A DNA stretch of 64,000 nt, taken from NCBI GenBank assembly GCA_013339895.1, contig JABACO010000008.1, forward strand, positions 10,011,403 to 10,075,402, written 5' to 3'. The notes under the pieces were generated by a model. That model was given only the letters and a program-made list of their open reading frames with translations, was not told the DNA's origin and ran no database searches. Position numbers and translations under genes: made by a program. How positions within the stretch are numbered: position 1 is the stretch's first letter; every line of letters starts with the position of its first letter. This document shows, in pieces, positions 35,659 through 47,600 of this stretch. The stretch is from Ephydatia muelleri (lineage: Eukaryota; Porifera; Demospongiae; Spongillida; Spongillidae).

Positions 35659-37365
35659 TTATACCAACAATTGTAAACAAGTATTACAACTTACTGAATA
35701 TCGCTTCTCTACAGTGTAAACCACATGGTCACACAGATTGATAACTTTGCCATCTGCCCCAACGATAGCCTTTGCAAAATGGCCAATAGTTGAAAGGGTT
35801 ATACCAGGTGGCAATAGCAGAGTGAAATCTTTGAGGTCATATAATGAGGTAGTATTACCCAGGTCCAAAGCATTCAACACAATAGACCCTAACTCTGAAG
35901 AACCCACATGCTGTAAAATGATAATAGTATCAATGCAGGAGCAGAACTTACATATATATACTGACCTTTCATAATGTACCAGGTTGATGAATTGGCTTGT
36001 CGTGCTGCACAGATGTTCCTCCAAGATAGCGTTGCACTCCCATCGAGTGATAAAGTGCTATGAGATCATCTCCACACCTGAGAAGTAAACAATACATGGA
36101 TATGTAAATAGTTGTAAAAGGTTTGCAAACCTTTCAGAAGGGGAATAGCTACTTCCTGCAAATGCAAACCTGATCTGCTCTCCTGAATCGTAAAGCTATT
36201 AGCAATATCTTTGCTAGGGGCTTGCCTGTTACTGTAAATATTCCTGCATCGTATTAGCGAATTGTAGCTCTCACATCTTAGGATAAAAATTAAAATAAAT
36301 GCAGAAATTTTACATGGAAATCCACAAACCTTTCAGTGTTATAACAAGATGTCGGACCAAGCATTCGCATATCTTCAGGAAGATGAAGAAGCAAGTGGAT
36401 TTTGGACTTCCTCCGTAAAGTAGGAAAATGCCGTGTACTACAGTAGTAGCAACAAAATTCTGAACAATCGTTTCATAATAACCCATACTCTCTGGATTGA
36501 CTCTGTCACAGTAAGCGAATTTAAACACCTGCATGAAGTGTTATATAAAGAATTAGGAAATATTGTATAAATGCTCAGGTGCTTACCTTTGATAAAGCTA
36601 GCCACACTTCAATCTCAGCAGGAGCCAGGAATGGTGAAAGGACGAAGAGAGCCATCTGTGCCAGTGCCTTTAAATTCCTACCAAAAAAAGACTTGTAATA
36701 CCTTGCAATGTTTCTTGAGATTCTACTGGTGAAGCCAGATGATGGAAATGCAGACAAAAGAGCAGACAGCTGAGTGCGTTGTTTTTTGACAACTTAGCCA
36801 TTGTCGCCCGCAGAAGATACTTGTATGGTCCTAGAAGAAGTGTGTAAAACTTCAAGTGGAGTACCCCTAGCAGAGGATATATAATATACTGAATGATATC
36901 CATACCTATGAAGATTCATTGGGAGATGAAGAAGAACATAAGTAATACCATGCTGTTTCCGCAGATCATGCTTCTGTATCTTTGTCTGAGCAGATTTTAT
37001 ACGCTGGATTTGAGATAGAGTTGTACATTTTCGTCTACTGCTACAAACAATATGAAGGTAGAGGTCCTAACATCAGCCTTGGAAAGCAATGTAAAACATG
37101 TGGAAAAAAAAGTACGTACATGCACATATTCCTTACATTGCATATTCTGCAGAACATATTAGAGGTAACCCCATGTGTCTGCACAACTGTGAAGCACGAG
37201 GATTGTCACAGAGGAAGCACAAAATAGGTGCAACAGCTATCACATCACACTGCAGTAAAGCATCAAAAAGAACAATGCCATCCTCAGTGCTAGAAACTGT
37301 TTAACTAAAGGCTTAGCCATTTCCATCACTGGTGCTTTATTGGAACTACATATGAAATGAGTTGC
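35659..37365 (-). pseudogene. Truncated second copy of the - strand transposase-like gene
   Basis: Nearly identical to 2529-4235 at an offset of 33130, including the segments FYTLLLGPYKYLLRATMAK and RNLKALAQMALFVLSPFLAP. The upstream (5') half of the gene is absent, because a 5047-bp deletion fuses this point to sequence equivalent to 9283 onward. It has no promoter or N-terminal exons and is presumably dead. Confidence 0.7.
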
Positions 37366-38397
37366 AGGTGTAAAGGTTTCTACTTGATCTTTATCAGGCA
37401 CTGAATCTGGCACTACGTACTCCAAAGCATTGGATCATCAAAACACCCTGCATATCCATCCCTAAAGTTGTCAACGACCTACCACCTGACACCTTGAAAC
37501 ATCAATAAAGTTTATGCACTCACTGTAAACGATAGTTATCGAATAATAGATCTGATTCAACAGCATCTTGCTGCCTTTACAACATCAGCTGAACATTGAA
37601 TGCCAGCTAGTATAAATGCTGCATGACTTTATAACCTTTAGCTCTTAATGCCACTGACCTAGTTAACATCATCTTCATTACATGCACTAGGCTTGTAGAA
37701 AAGTGGCAGGATTCAGTCAGTCTCCTTCTGGCTTGCAAGGAGTCAAATCCATGTATATGCATACCATGCATCATTGCACAGAGTATCATATGCCTACAAT
37801 GCAGTGTGTGATGGAGCACCTTATCAACATCGTGTCACATGCAAGATGTGGCAGCAATACCACAATCAACGAAGATTGAACTTTCATGACTATACCTATC
37901 GTTATGCTTGACACGGCATTACAAACTCTTGTAAAATCAGGGATATTTGACGATCTGTAGCGCCATCATTTCAGCCGGCCGCGCACTTAGTCTATACGCT
38001 ATCTAGGTAGTCTTAACCCTCCGCTAACTTATCACGCTTAGCTTTTTCCTATAGGAAAATTGGCAGTGCATGGTCCACTGTTCAGTTCTTTGTGGAGGAT
38101 ATCCAATTGAGGTACTCGGCTTGCGAGCGCTATAGCTAGCGGGCGCTACAGAGTTGAGGCACAAAATTTATATGATGCATAGATAAATGGTATGTCTATA
38201 CTAAAATGGCTGTTACATGTCGGTGCAACAAGTACAGTCCTTATATAGCGATAATACAAAGTGCTTGGTTAGATCATGATGCGTGATGTCATCGTTTCAA
38301 TATTTCGGGGCGTAGGTCTTATTGTCCAACATTGAATGGGCCGCAAACAGCTGGCGTAGATAATACGCCGGCTTTACGTTAACGTAAATTCCTGGCC
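37366..38397. mobile_element. Right third of the degenerate Chapaev-like element (second copy)
   Basis: Homologous to 9283-10424. It lacks MITE 1 (empty site near 38120) and the last nine bases around the old right terminus. No ORF is recognised. Confidence 0.6.
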
Positions 38398-41158
38398 CAC
38401 GGTTGTATGCGGCTGGAAACTGGGTGTACAATTAGACAATTTACGGTATCACTCTATAATTCTGAAGTGACGCCTCATTATAGCCACCCAATGTTTCAAA
38501 ACTTACCACGACTCACCAGAAACTGCAAATCAAAGTATGAAATCAAATTCACGCACTGTACTTAAGTTTCTAGCATGCCCACTCTATACGCATAGTCTAC
38601 ATGACACATAAACAAATCGCGCAGGCCGTTTTTGTAAGGTCACGCGGCACGTATTTTGAAGGGGCCATTACAAAGTAAGACGACGTTAACTTCAGGAACA
38701 AAATTGGAAGGTAAGCATACTACGGTAGTGATCAGGAGGCATGTGGCAATACGTGTATACGAACCTGAAGTGGTGACGCGTTTTCTTTCACCACGAACCA
38801 GCGGAGCGTATTTCATGAATAATCGATACAAGTTGTGGTTTCATTCGTACATGTATATATGCCTGGTACATGATAATTACCATGTAGAGCAAGTACCCAG
38901 TGTTGTAGAGTGTGTGGACAGAGGCTGTGGAAATTCAAAGCAAAGCAAAAGATCAGGTATGAATGCAATGCATTCACAACTGATCTGAAAATAGCTTTTG
39001 ACATCAACACTTCTGGGGGGTGATGTCAACACACACATCCTGCTGCTTGCTCTGTAAGCATTTGATGGAGAGAAAAATATGTGCCATAATGAAGGGGGTG
39101 CATCACAAGTGTACAGTCAGTGTATTTCAGTGGCACAAACATACATTTCATCAATGCAAGGTACAACAATGTACTTGTGAACAATACAATAGTATGATAT
39201 CATGGTGTGAGCACTTCCGTGCATGTGGGTGGGTGGACACATGAAAAGGCCAAAAGTAGAAAGTGTTCGCCAGGCACCTAATGCACTAATAGCTCCTCTT
39301 CAGAAGATTGTCTCTCCACCAGCTTATTGCATGAGCCTAGTCCACCTTTGGCCAGCGTGAACAACCTGTTGATCTTAGAGAAGTTGAAGTTCCAACGTTT
39401 TTTCACAGCCACTAGAATTGATGTGTGCAGTTCACTGGTATGCACCAAGTGCCTCACAGAGTGCATAGCAGCATCTGGCGTTGTGAGTTGTCCCTGTTGC
39501 TCAGACAATGATCCGTCACATGTCAGACCAGCATCAAATGCAATACTCCTCTGCTGATGTTAGAAGACATTGTGCTGGTTGCAACAGAGACATTAGAAAT
39601 GGTGATTATGAAGGGCATGAGTGTGTACCATCACTTACACCTGAGGAGGAGAGGCAAGCTGCTGAACTGCTGAAGAGAGCCATCTCTACCAGTTCCGACA
39701 AAGGTGTTGTACAGCTTGCTACAGGAAGGAAGTGTTTTGACTGGTACTGAGGTTACAGAATATCTACCCTCACCTTAGCCAATGACATTCACAAGTCACC
39801 AAAGCCAAGCAACAAACCACAGCCGCCTGCTCAAGGACCAGCTGCTCTGAAATGCAGAGAATACGAAGTATTGTCAGTGGAGAAGCATCTGCCCTCATCC
39901 AAACAGAAGTTCTCACCTTCAGTGATGAAGAGCAACAATGTTTGTTGGCTAGCTACTGCAAGCATCTCATCATCCATTGAGATTGGTCCAGCTCAGGTAT
40001 TGGCAATAAAGGCTGGTCTTGCTATACCTTGGAATTAATTGAGACTTCTAAGACGTTATGATATCATAAATGTATGCAGCAAAGGTAACTCACTCAGGTG
40101 GCTTGAATTCATCTGGCTGGTGAGGAAAGGATGTGTCGCATCTCCAGCCACATTGTGGGTGATAACCTCAAAGGAAAGTTGCCCCCTTTACATTTCCATG
40201 TGGAGATGAAATCAAAGGAGCTCCTTTAATTTACGTTCCCCATCTGGTAGATAAGGTTGTCCACTTCTTAAATGAAAATGAAAGATAAGAGTGAAATACA
40301 AATGCTCTTACTTTTAACATGAAGGGTTTATACCAGCCAGTGAAGGTGGATTCCAAGGCTATTCTGGCCTTTTACCATACCCTGAAGCAACAGACAACAT
40401 TAAAATGCATCTCCTGGAGGATCAAGCAGTACAGTGGGCAAATACCTACCATGCTGGCTTCGGCCTTTTGGGAGAACAGGGGGCTGAATTGATCCATGCC
40501 AAGTTTAATAGACTTGGCTTGGTATTTGCTCCAATCTGCTGTGCATAGTTAAAGAACATCTATTAAGCATTGAACCACAACTGATAGCTGCCATCCCTCC
40601 TCCAGCTAAGAAAGTAAAGAATATTTAGCTATGTGATGCAGCTCACTTTGGAGTGTTTAATATGCGAGATAACATTCTGTCAAAATAGTAAACATCCACT
40701 TGCCAACTCCCAAAAGACGCCAAAATGGCGGATTTTCTAAAGGCTTGAAAACTACTTCAGAAAATGCGTCACCGTTAGCTTGTACCAAAAACAGATACAG
40801 CATTCTATTAACCTTACCGTGATAGTTTGGGTCAGTTCTATCTCGGTTCCTGAGCGTCGTTATCGTCGTTTGAACACGCGAGGTCGGCGATCACCGCTTG
40901 AAAGTCAATTGCTTCGAAGCGCCAGAGCTGACAGACAACAAACGTCAGGCCACGTGATTTATGCTTAAAATAAAGGTCAGAGGTGTTTGTCACTTCTAGT
41001 ATGGCTTTTAGGTGTTAATGCGTTTTACGAACTTAGTAACATAGCCGGTTCTAAAGGACATCGGTTGTCATGTTCGTTGCTATGGAGCATGTAAACCATT
41101 TCAATTTTTCGAGGCAGAGGCCTACTTTCCACGCGTTCAATGAGAGCAAACCGCCGTG
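38398..41158. mobile_element. Chapaev-like element with RAG1-N-terminal-like remnant, 2761 bp
   Basis: The left end CACGGTTGTATGCGGCTGG and the right end (reverse complement CACGGCGGTTTGC) are related to those of the element at 7400. The direct repeat GGCC (38394-38397, 41159-41162) is a 4-bp target duplication, and the first segmental copy has a single GGCC at the same site near 10422. It carries the zinc-finger pseudogene described next. Confidence 0.65.
39279..40600 (+). pseudogene. RING/zinc-finger protein resembling the RAG1 N-terminal region, degenerate
   Basis: Open pieces in changing frames encode DVCSSLVCTKCLTECIAASG with SCPCC (RING-like Cys pattern), DVRRHCAGCNRDIRNGDYEG with HEC (a second Cys/His unit), then LTPEEERQAAELLKRAIS, and after a frame change at about 39735 a region with ALKCREYEVLSVEKHLPSSK and GPAQVLAIKAGLAIPWN. 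The order of RING, a second zinc unit and a helical segment recalls RAG1 N-terminal-like (N-RAG) transposon proteins of invertebrates. That assignment is from memory of the family pattern. Several frameshifts and stops show that it is not functional. Confidence 0.4.
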
Positions 41159-41221
41159 GGCCGTGTAATAGATCGATAAGCTGGCACGTGATAAACACAA
41201 CTCAGCCCTTTGTCCGCCTGA

Positions 41222-42052
41222 CCATAGATTTTAGAGTAGGAAACAAATCACGTGAGCAATACTCTACCATAGATTTTTAGGCGCGCAGTCCGCATAGTTG
41301 TTAATTGAGTGTTATATGCTACTCCCCCAAAACGACGACAAGAGTTTTAAGAGAAAGAGAACGTTTGTGTGTGGATTCCGATAGAGCTGCGAACGCTGAT
41401 CACGGCGATGTAAGTTTTAAAAGTGGTGCATGCCTACAACGGTAGATACGCGCGTTTGTAGTAATTACATATATAAGTGAACTGAGGCGAACTGAATACA
41501 AACGGATGCGTCTAAATTGTATTGGCATGATATTTCGTATAGCTCTAGTGAAACTACACAGCATGGTATATGTTTACCCTATACCAGATAGATGTTGTAC
41601 GTGTGAGGGCCAAATAACTAGTTTCTGATATGGGGTCGAACTGTGGCTTGTAACGTGCGTATTTTGATACTGTTCTGGGCCATATTGAGTACATATGTTG
41701 GGGCATGTATTCTATACAGCAACGCATTTTGGTTTTGTAATAACATGCTTCTTTACAGGGAGAAAAAAGGGTGCCGTTTCATGTCTCTATAGAACTGATG
41801 ATCGGACTGGGCACTGCAAGTTTAGGCTGGACTGTAGAATAAAGAAGAAGGCAAAGGATTGGCCCCTTAGCGCTACTAGTGCACATAATGTTAGATAAAG
41901 TCAGTATGTTTCCAGTCTCTATTCCACCTGAAGACCTACCGTCAAAGAAGACTTGGCATTTTGCCATGATGATGGCCTGGGTACGAGAACTATGCGGACT
42001 GCAGGTATTACATTGGGCTGTGTTTCCTATCCTTCTACTCTAATATCTATGG
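41222..42052. mobile_element. 831-bp element with CCATAGAT termini and 5-bp target duplication
   Basis: The left end CCATAGATTTTAGAGTAGG matches the inverted right end (CCATAGATATTAGAGTAG). The 5-bp repeat CCTGA flanks it (41217-41221, 42053-42057). The first segmental copy has the empty site CGCCTGACCTCG near 10476. A second, internal inverted pair (GCAGTCCGCATAGTT near 41288 and 41985) suggests a nested or composite structure. The ORF at 41695-41898 is unrecognised. Superfamily is not assigned. Confidence 0.65.
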
Positions 42053-42120
42053 CCTGACCTCGTTTTTGATTTTGGAAGTTCGGTTCGTTGCTTTTTATCG
42101 CTGCTATTACGCTATTCTCG

Positions 42121-42315
42121 ATGGCGAAGAGTTTGAGGATCGGTGTTCGCGTAAAGGCAAAGGCGACGAAGCGACGAAAATACTCGGTGCACGAGGGGCC
42201 ACACAGGAGTTTGGCAAACAGGCTTCAAAGGTTGAAATGCGCGGTGAAATAGTACGGAAGGAAGGAGCAGCCCGCTACAAAGTGGGTAGTAAGATGGGAC
42301 AAACCACGGAGTGAA
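42121..42315 (+). pseudogene. Second copy of the MAKSLRIGVRVKAKATK ORF
   Basis: The same start as at 10545 but with no MITE 2. A short internal duplication (GCGACGAAGCGACGAAA) shifts the frame. Downstream GEIVRKEGAARYKVGSKMGQ is open in another frame. Not recognised. Confidence 0.3.
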
Positions 42316-42643
42316 AGTGCATGGAACGCGCGCAGCCTCACTCGCGAGGACGATAACGAAGCTGCTGATGAAGGTCCGGATAACAGCACTACTAGTAATG
42401 ATGTTTTGTCAACTTGATTTTTGGGGGCCAACAGTTACGTTCCCCCTGGGGAACGAATACGTGCGCAAATACTCAAACTTGCTTATTTGTGCATGCATGT
42501 GTTTGTTTTTATCCAACCCCCCCTCCCCCCTTGTCTCGTACCCAGACCCAAATGTACGTAACGATGATCATCGCTTACAGTATGACATCCCGTACAGAGG
42601 GTCAAGTCGTGAGAACTGGTTCTCGTACATTGTTACATAATAG

Positions 42644-42904
42644 TTGTGTCGTCACAAATTCCGATACGTCACTAATTCGAAATCGATTATGGACTACTGC
42701 CGTACTTCGGTCGCAAATGATAGATCTCGACGACTACTACAAAATCACGCGTCTTGTAGGGAAGGGTCCATAGCGGTACTGGGATGTCAGCTAGCTGTAG
42801 GCATTTGTGCAGAGGAAGCAGTAGAGGAATTCAGTTGTGGCTACGTATGCAAGAAGTGCTTCGATGCAGTCATAAAGTACCAGGCTAAGCGTTCGCTGCG
42901 CTAG
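42644..42904 (+). other. Cysteine-pair ORF, uninterrupted copy
   Basis: Encodes GCQLAVGICAEEAVEEFSCG, YVCKKCFDAVIKYQ and AKRSLR before a stop. In another frame, downstream sequence continues as LEKDLLGKLSAKTMQSGEG and RGVKRPRVSDSAYE, suggesting either a one-base shift or a splice. It is probably the N-terminal zinc module of a transposon-carried protein. Function unknown. Confidence 0.35.
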
Positions 42905-43080
42905 AGAAGGACCTGCTTGGTAAGCTATCTGCAAAGACGATGCAATCAGGTGAAGGCAGAGGAGTCAAGCGTCCCCGCGTATCAGATTCAGCTTATGAGT
43001 ATGACGAAAAGCCAAGTGTATGTGCACATGCATAGACCGCACATAGACAAAAGACTGATTGATGAGTGAGATAGATAAGG

Positions 43081-43081
<1 letters not shown>

Positions 43082-43161
<80 letters not shown>
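43082..43161. repeat. (TG)n microsatellite
   Basis: About 40 TG units, paralogous to 18688-18784. Confidence 0.98.
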
Positions 43162-43162
<1 letters not shown>

Positions 43163-43688
43163 TAACTAATAAGCAGCAGCTGAGCTGAATAGAACAGCTG
43201 CTGGGGTCAAATTTCACCTTATGTGGTGATGATAATTGATAAGACCATATGTGGTGAAAAATGTCTCAGCCCCCCCCCTCTCTGTATCCGCCCTTGGTGG
43301 TGGTGTGATGTGTGAGGTGGGGATTCATTGTAACTATTTTATTAAAAAGACTTAATAAGGATCATTGAAGAACTCACAAGACTAGAAGTACTCAGCCTGG
43401 AAGGCAGCATTCAAAGTTTCTCAATTTTTTTATCCAACAGAATGCTCTCTTCTGTTAATAATGCCAAAATGAATCTATGGATGAAATCAAACTTATCTAA
43501 ATCTCTCAAAGATTCACATCTCTCTCATTAGATGTTTGGCCTGGGGGGGGGGGGGGGTAGATGTGTCACTCGGGACTAATGAAGATGAATTGGAACTTTC
43601 CATTGAGTATTTCAGTCAGCTGGGACTTATCATTCTCCGTTTCTCCAATAACATAAGCTGCTGACAACCTCTCGACGAAACCTGCATG

Positions 43689-43808
43689 TAGTCTCGTACC
43701 CAGACCCACCATGACGTAAGTGTTTATCGCTTACACTACGACAGGTGTCGTAGTGTCGTAGTGTAACCGATAAACACTTACGTCATGGTGGGTCTGGGTA
43801 CGAGACTG
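43689..43808. mobile_element. MITE 3 of the GTCTCGTACCCAGACCC family (120 bp)
   Basis: A palindromic element with the ACCATGACGTAAG-type core, flanked by the 9-bp repeat ACCTGCATG (43680-43688, 43809-43817). The first segmental copy has the single site near 19305. It splits the RecQ-like fragment. Confidence 0.85.
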
Positions 43809-43817
43809 ACCTGCATG

Positions 43818-44074
43818 CAAGCCATTCTAACAGTACATTTCACCATCAAAGTTGCAACTAAGGGACTTACTTGGTCCTTCATTAGAGCCTTCAAAGGAGA
43901 CACGATCAGGGCAATGCTACCTACGTGACTATACATATCGTCAAAAGCAAAGATGGCATACCACAAGGATTTTCCGCTCCCCGTCGGTAGGGTTACAAAC
44001 ACATCCTTTCCTTCTAGGAATGATTTTATAGCCTTATACTGGTTTGGCCGAAGAGTGGAGTAGCCAAGCCGCAC
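43818..44074 (-). pseudogene. RecQ-like helicase N-terminal fragment (second copy)
   Basis: Same fragment as 19207-19569, with the standard Walker A PTGSGKSLWYA and SPLKALMKDQV. MITE 3 cuts the frame after MACMQ. No later helicase motifs are present. Confidence 0.65.
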
Positions 44075-44318
44075 GAGCTATAACGTTGACATTTCAATCA
44101 CGCCGGACCTTTGGGTGTGGTTTCACAATTGGCATGCTATTAGAAATGCAATTAGCCGATGGCCAAAGCATTGGAATGTCTACGTCACAGATCGCTGCAA
44201 TTTGATTGGTGCAACAACAATTCGTCGCACTGGAACAATTTCTCACGACTTCATTTCCTGTACGTGATGTCATACTGATCATCGTTACGTACATTTGGGT
44301 CTGGGTACGAGACTATTT

Positions 44319-44319
<1 letters not shown>

Positions 44320-44353
<34 letters not shown>
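44320..44353. repeat. Poly-C run of 34 bases
   Basis: An uninterrupted C run right after the Mutator-like element. The paralogous position at 19826-19835 has only about ten C. It may be partly an assembly or sequencing effect. Confidence 0.9.
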
Positions 44354-44356
<3 letters not shown>

Positions 44357-44645
44357 TCTGTTTAATATTCATATTGTTACCTCATGCATGAATACTAGCT
44401 CATTACTTAATATTATCAGCAGCTGCCTCGATAATGGACAGACATAACACGTCTAACATTATAAGCTGATGGGGCTTTCATGTCCAACATATCAACACTC
44501 GCAAATTGCACAACATCCCACATGCGTCCGTTGGGTCGGGGGCCGAGACAAAACGCGAGGGTTTGGCGACAGTATAGTGGGCCGTGACTTCCACTTTGGA
44601 CACGGCCGTTTCTCGCTTGATTACTATCATCGAGAGCTGCTCAAG

Positions 44646-47600
44646 ATGGCTACCGCTGGCAGCACTAACAATGGTCGCGCACAACAGCAGAGCGGGGGTG
44701 CCAGCTTGCTTCCCGTCCAGGAGTAAGTGGCTTTTTACTAGTATGTGAGCTTCGTAATTAACTCGACATATCGTTTGCAGACAACATATGCAGCAGCCTG
44801 TGATGCAGGTTGGTTGGTGGCTTTCCTTACCTGAAAACATGTTGTCCTGAAGTAAGCCATACACTCGAAAACATGCCATTGGATGTTGCTTGGCCAGGAC
44901 AAAGCACCAAACAACCACATCCACAAAAATAATTTTGCGTCGCACAATAATTATGATGTAACTATTGAGACTAAAAATATCGCACCGCTCTACAACAATA
45001 GCTTCCTAAGCGTATCTGTTATGTACTATTGAAGCCTAAAACATGCATGTCCATGACATTATTTATGAATTAGTGTTTCTGATAGGGAGAGTAGGGAGAG
45101 TTCTAACACAATATCAGACACGTGGTTCAAATGGTAACAGTTACAATTATGTGCACAACACATTTCCCATCATAACACTTCTCTGTCTTAGTGCCCAGCC
45201 AGTAGAGTTCCCCCAAATCCTATGATGCCAGGAGCAGCGATGTACCCATTCCAAGAAGAATTGATGAGACCTTACATGCCCAATGTGGGTCAGGTGATCC
45301 AGACCCCTTACACCTTTCATGCAACTTTCTTTGCACCCTCCTACTCCTGACATTAACCCTCAACTGAGAGAAAGCCCATAGTGATTGTAGACCCCAAAAC
45401 CCGAGCCCACGTGGACACAGCACACACACTACACAATTGGGGTCTACAATCACTGGTCATGCACTATCCATCACTTTCACTGCTTTTTTTTAGCTCCCTC
45501 CCAGTAGAATCCTGAACCCTATGATGCAAGGAGCAGCGATGTACCCGTTCCAAGCAGGATTGATGAGACCTTACATGCCCAATATGGCTACCCACATGAT
45601 CCAGTCCCCAACACCTTTCATGTCACCTTTTCACTCTCACTCTCCTGCCTTTAACCCTCAATGTCCTGCCATTAACTCTCATCCTCCTCCAACTCCTACC
45701 ATTAACCCTCAGCCTCCTCCCGCTTTTGCTGTTAACCATCAACCTCCTCCCACTCCTGCCGTTATTCCTCAACCTCCTCTTGCTCCTGCCGTTAACCCTC
45801 AACCTCCTCCTGCTCCTGCCGCTAACCCACAACCTCCTCCTGCTCCTGCCGTTAACCCTCAACCTCCTCCCACTCCTGCTGTTAACCCTCAACTTCCATT
45901 GCCAAAGAAAAAGAGAAAGAGGAATGTGGCTATAGACTCAAAGACCAAAGCATGTGTCCAAGTGGACACCACTCAATTGAGAGTTCCTGCAACACCAACA
46001 GGACTGGGCAACACCAGTGTTCCTCTCAATAGGAGCTTATTGCAAGCAGTTGAGGATAAGATGGTTGGAGCAAATCAGAAGAGGTCATGTGAGGCAAATT
46101 TGGAGCAGCTATCAGAGCTGGATAAAGAAACTGTTGTCAAGGAAACCAGAAGTATCATTGAAGAGCTGTGTGAGGATAAAGATATGAAGGTGAGGTGTTT
46201 TATAAAGAGGTCTATGGTACTGTACATGCAGATATGCACTAAGATGTGCACATACTCCCATGATTCGGTATTTGTTCAATTCACGCAGAAAGAAATTCTA
46301 ATGTAAATTCGTGGTAAATTGAAACCTTTAAAATGTCATGCATCAAGTGCCCATTATTTATTACGGCTAAATTAGGTTATTAATGGCAAGTTTTATTGTA
46401 TTTGTGGATGATATCTTATTTTTCATCGAATCTATATATGGGTGCTCACTTAATTGAATTTTATAATGCAAAACCCATAAATGGGACATTCCATAATATA
46501 TTGCAGGTTTAGTTTTACACCCCCTCATTGTTACTGTGGGGGGGGGGGGGGGGGGGGGGGGGGGGTGTTATGCCCCCCCCCCCCCCCCCCCTCCAATTCA
46601 ATAAGGTGGAGGTGAAAGAGAGGTAGGTGTGAGGTGTAAGGGAATGGTTTCACACCACCATTCATAACCATTCATCATCTTCACAGGGAAGCAGACGAAG
46701 AAAGAAGAATAAACCTAAAAATATTCCTCCAAATCCCCATTCTGCACCTGCGGTGAGTTTGGATCTCGTACGTGTGTTTGTTTGTTTGTGTGTGTGCGTA
46801 TGTGTGTGTGTATGTGTGTGTGTGTATTTGTGTGTGTGCGTATGTGTGTGTGTATGTGTGTGTGCGTATGTGTGTGTGTGTATTTGTGTGTGTGTGTATT
46901 TGTGTGTGTGTTGTGTGTTGTGTGTGTGTGGGGGGGGCAGGGTGTGTGAGATCAGGTAATGTGATGTGTGGTGAAGTTGTAATAACTTCTGTGTCTTCAC
47001 TATTGCAGAACACCAAATTGAAGAAGGCTGAGCAGCCACAACAGAGGCAAGCTGTTCTCCAATTAGAGTTGACAGAGGAACAGAAGGAGACCCAGGAGGT
47101 CTTCTGCAAATTCCAGAGTATTCTGAACAAGTTGACACATCAAAATGTCATCGAACTAGTGGAAATGACACGACAACTGAAGATCAACACAGAGGAGAGG
47201 CTGAGAGGGGTGGTTGACCTGATCTTCACAAGAGTAAGTTAAACACTACACAGGTGAATCATACAGTGACCTTGTGGACTCACTGACAGGCCACTACAGA
47301 AACCGTGTACAGTGAAGTGTATGCCAATTTCTGTCGTGTTCTGGCTCCATTGGCTGTTAGTACTGTAAATCCAAAAGGACGGACCATCACTTTCAAACGT
47401 CTTTTGGTGACCAAGTGTCAGCAGGAGTTTGAGAAGGACATGCAGGAGGATGAGGAGAGGAAGACCATGCAGAAGGGAGTAGAGACAGCAGAGACAGTGA
47501 GTCATGTGATCATCACATGGGGTATTGGGGTGACCTTGTCTCTCTCAGGAGGAGATAAGGAAAAAGCAACAGATGGAACTGGAAGCAGCTGAGATGGCAT

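Larger units (their letters stand above)
42531..44315. mobile_element. Mutator-like element (second copy), 1785 bp
   Basis: Termini TTGTCTCGTACCCAGACCC and the inverted GGGTCTGGGTACGAGACTA extend into inverted repeats of roughly 60-95 bp that share AAATGTACGTAACGATGATC and AGTATGACATC. MITE 4 at 57844 consists of almost nothing but these two repeats. Inside are the cysteine-pair ORF (42644-42904), a (TG)n tract and a RecQ fragment. No transposase is present, so it is non-autonomous. C-runs abut both ends. Confidence 0.7.
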
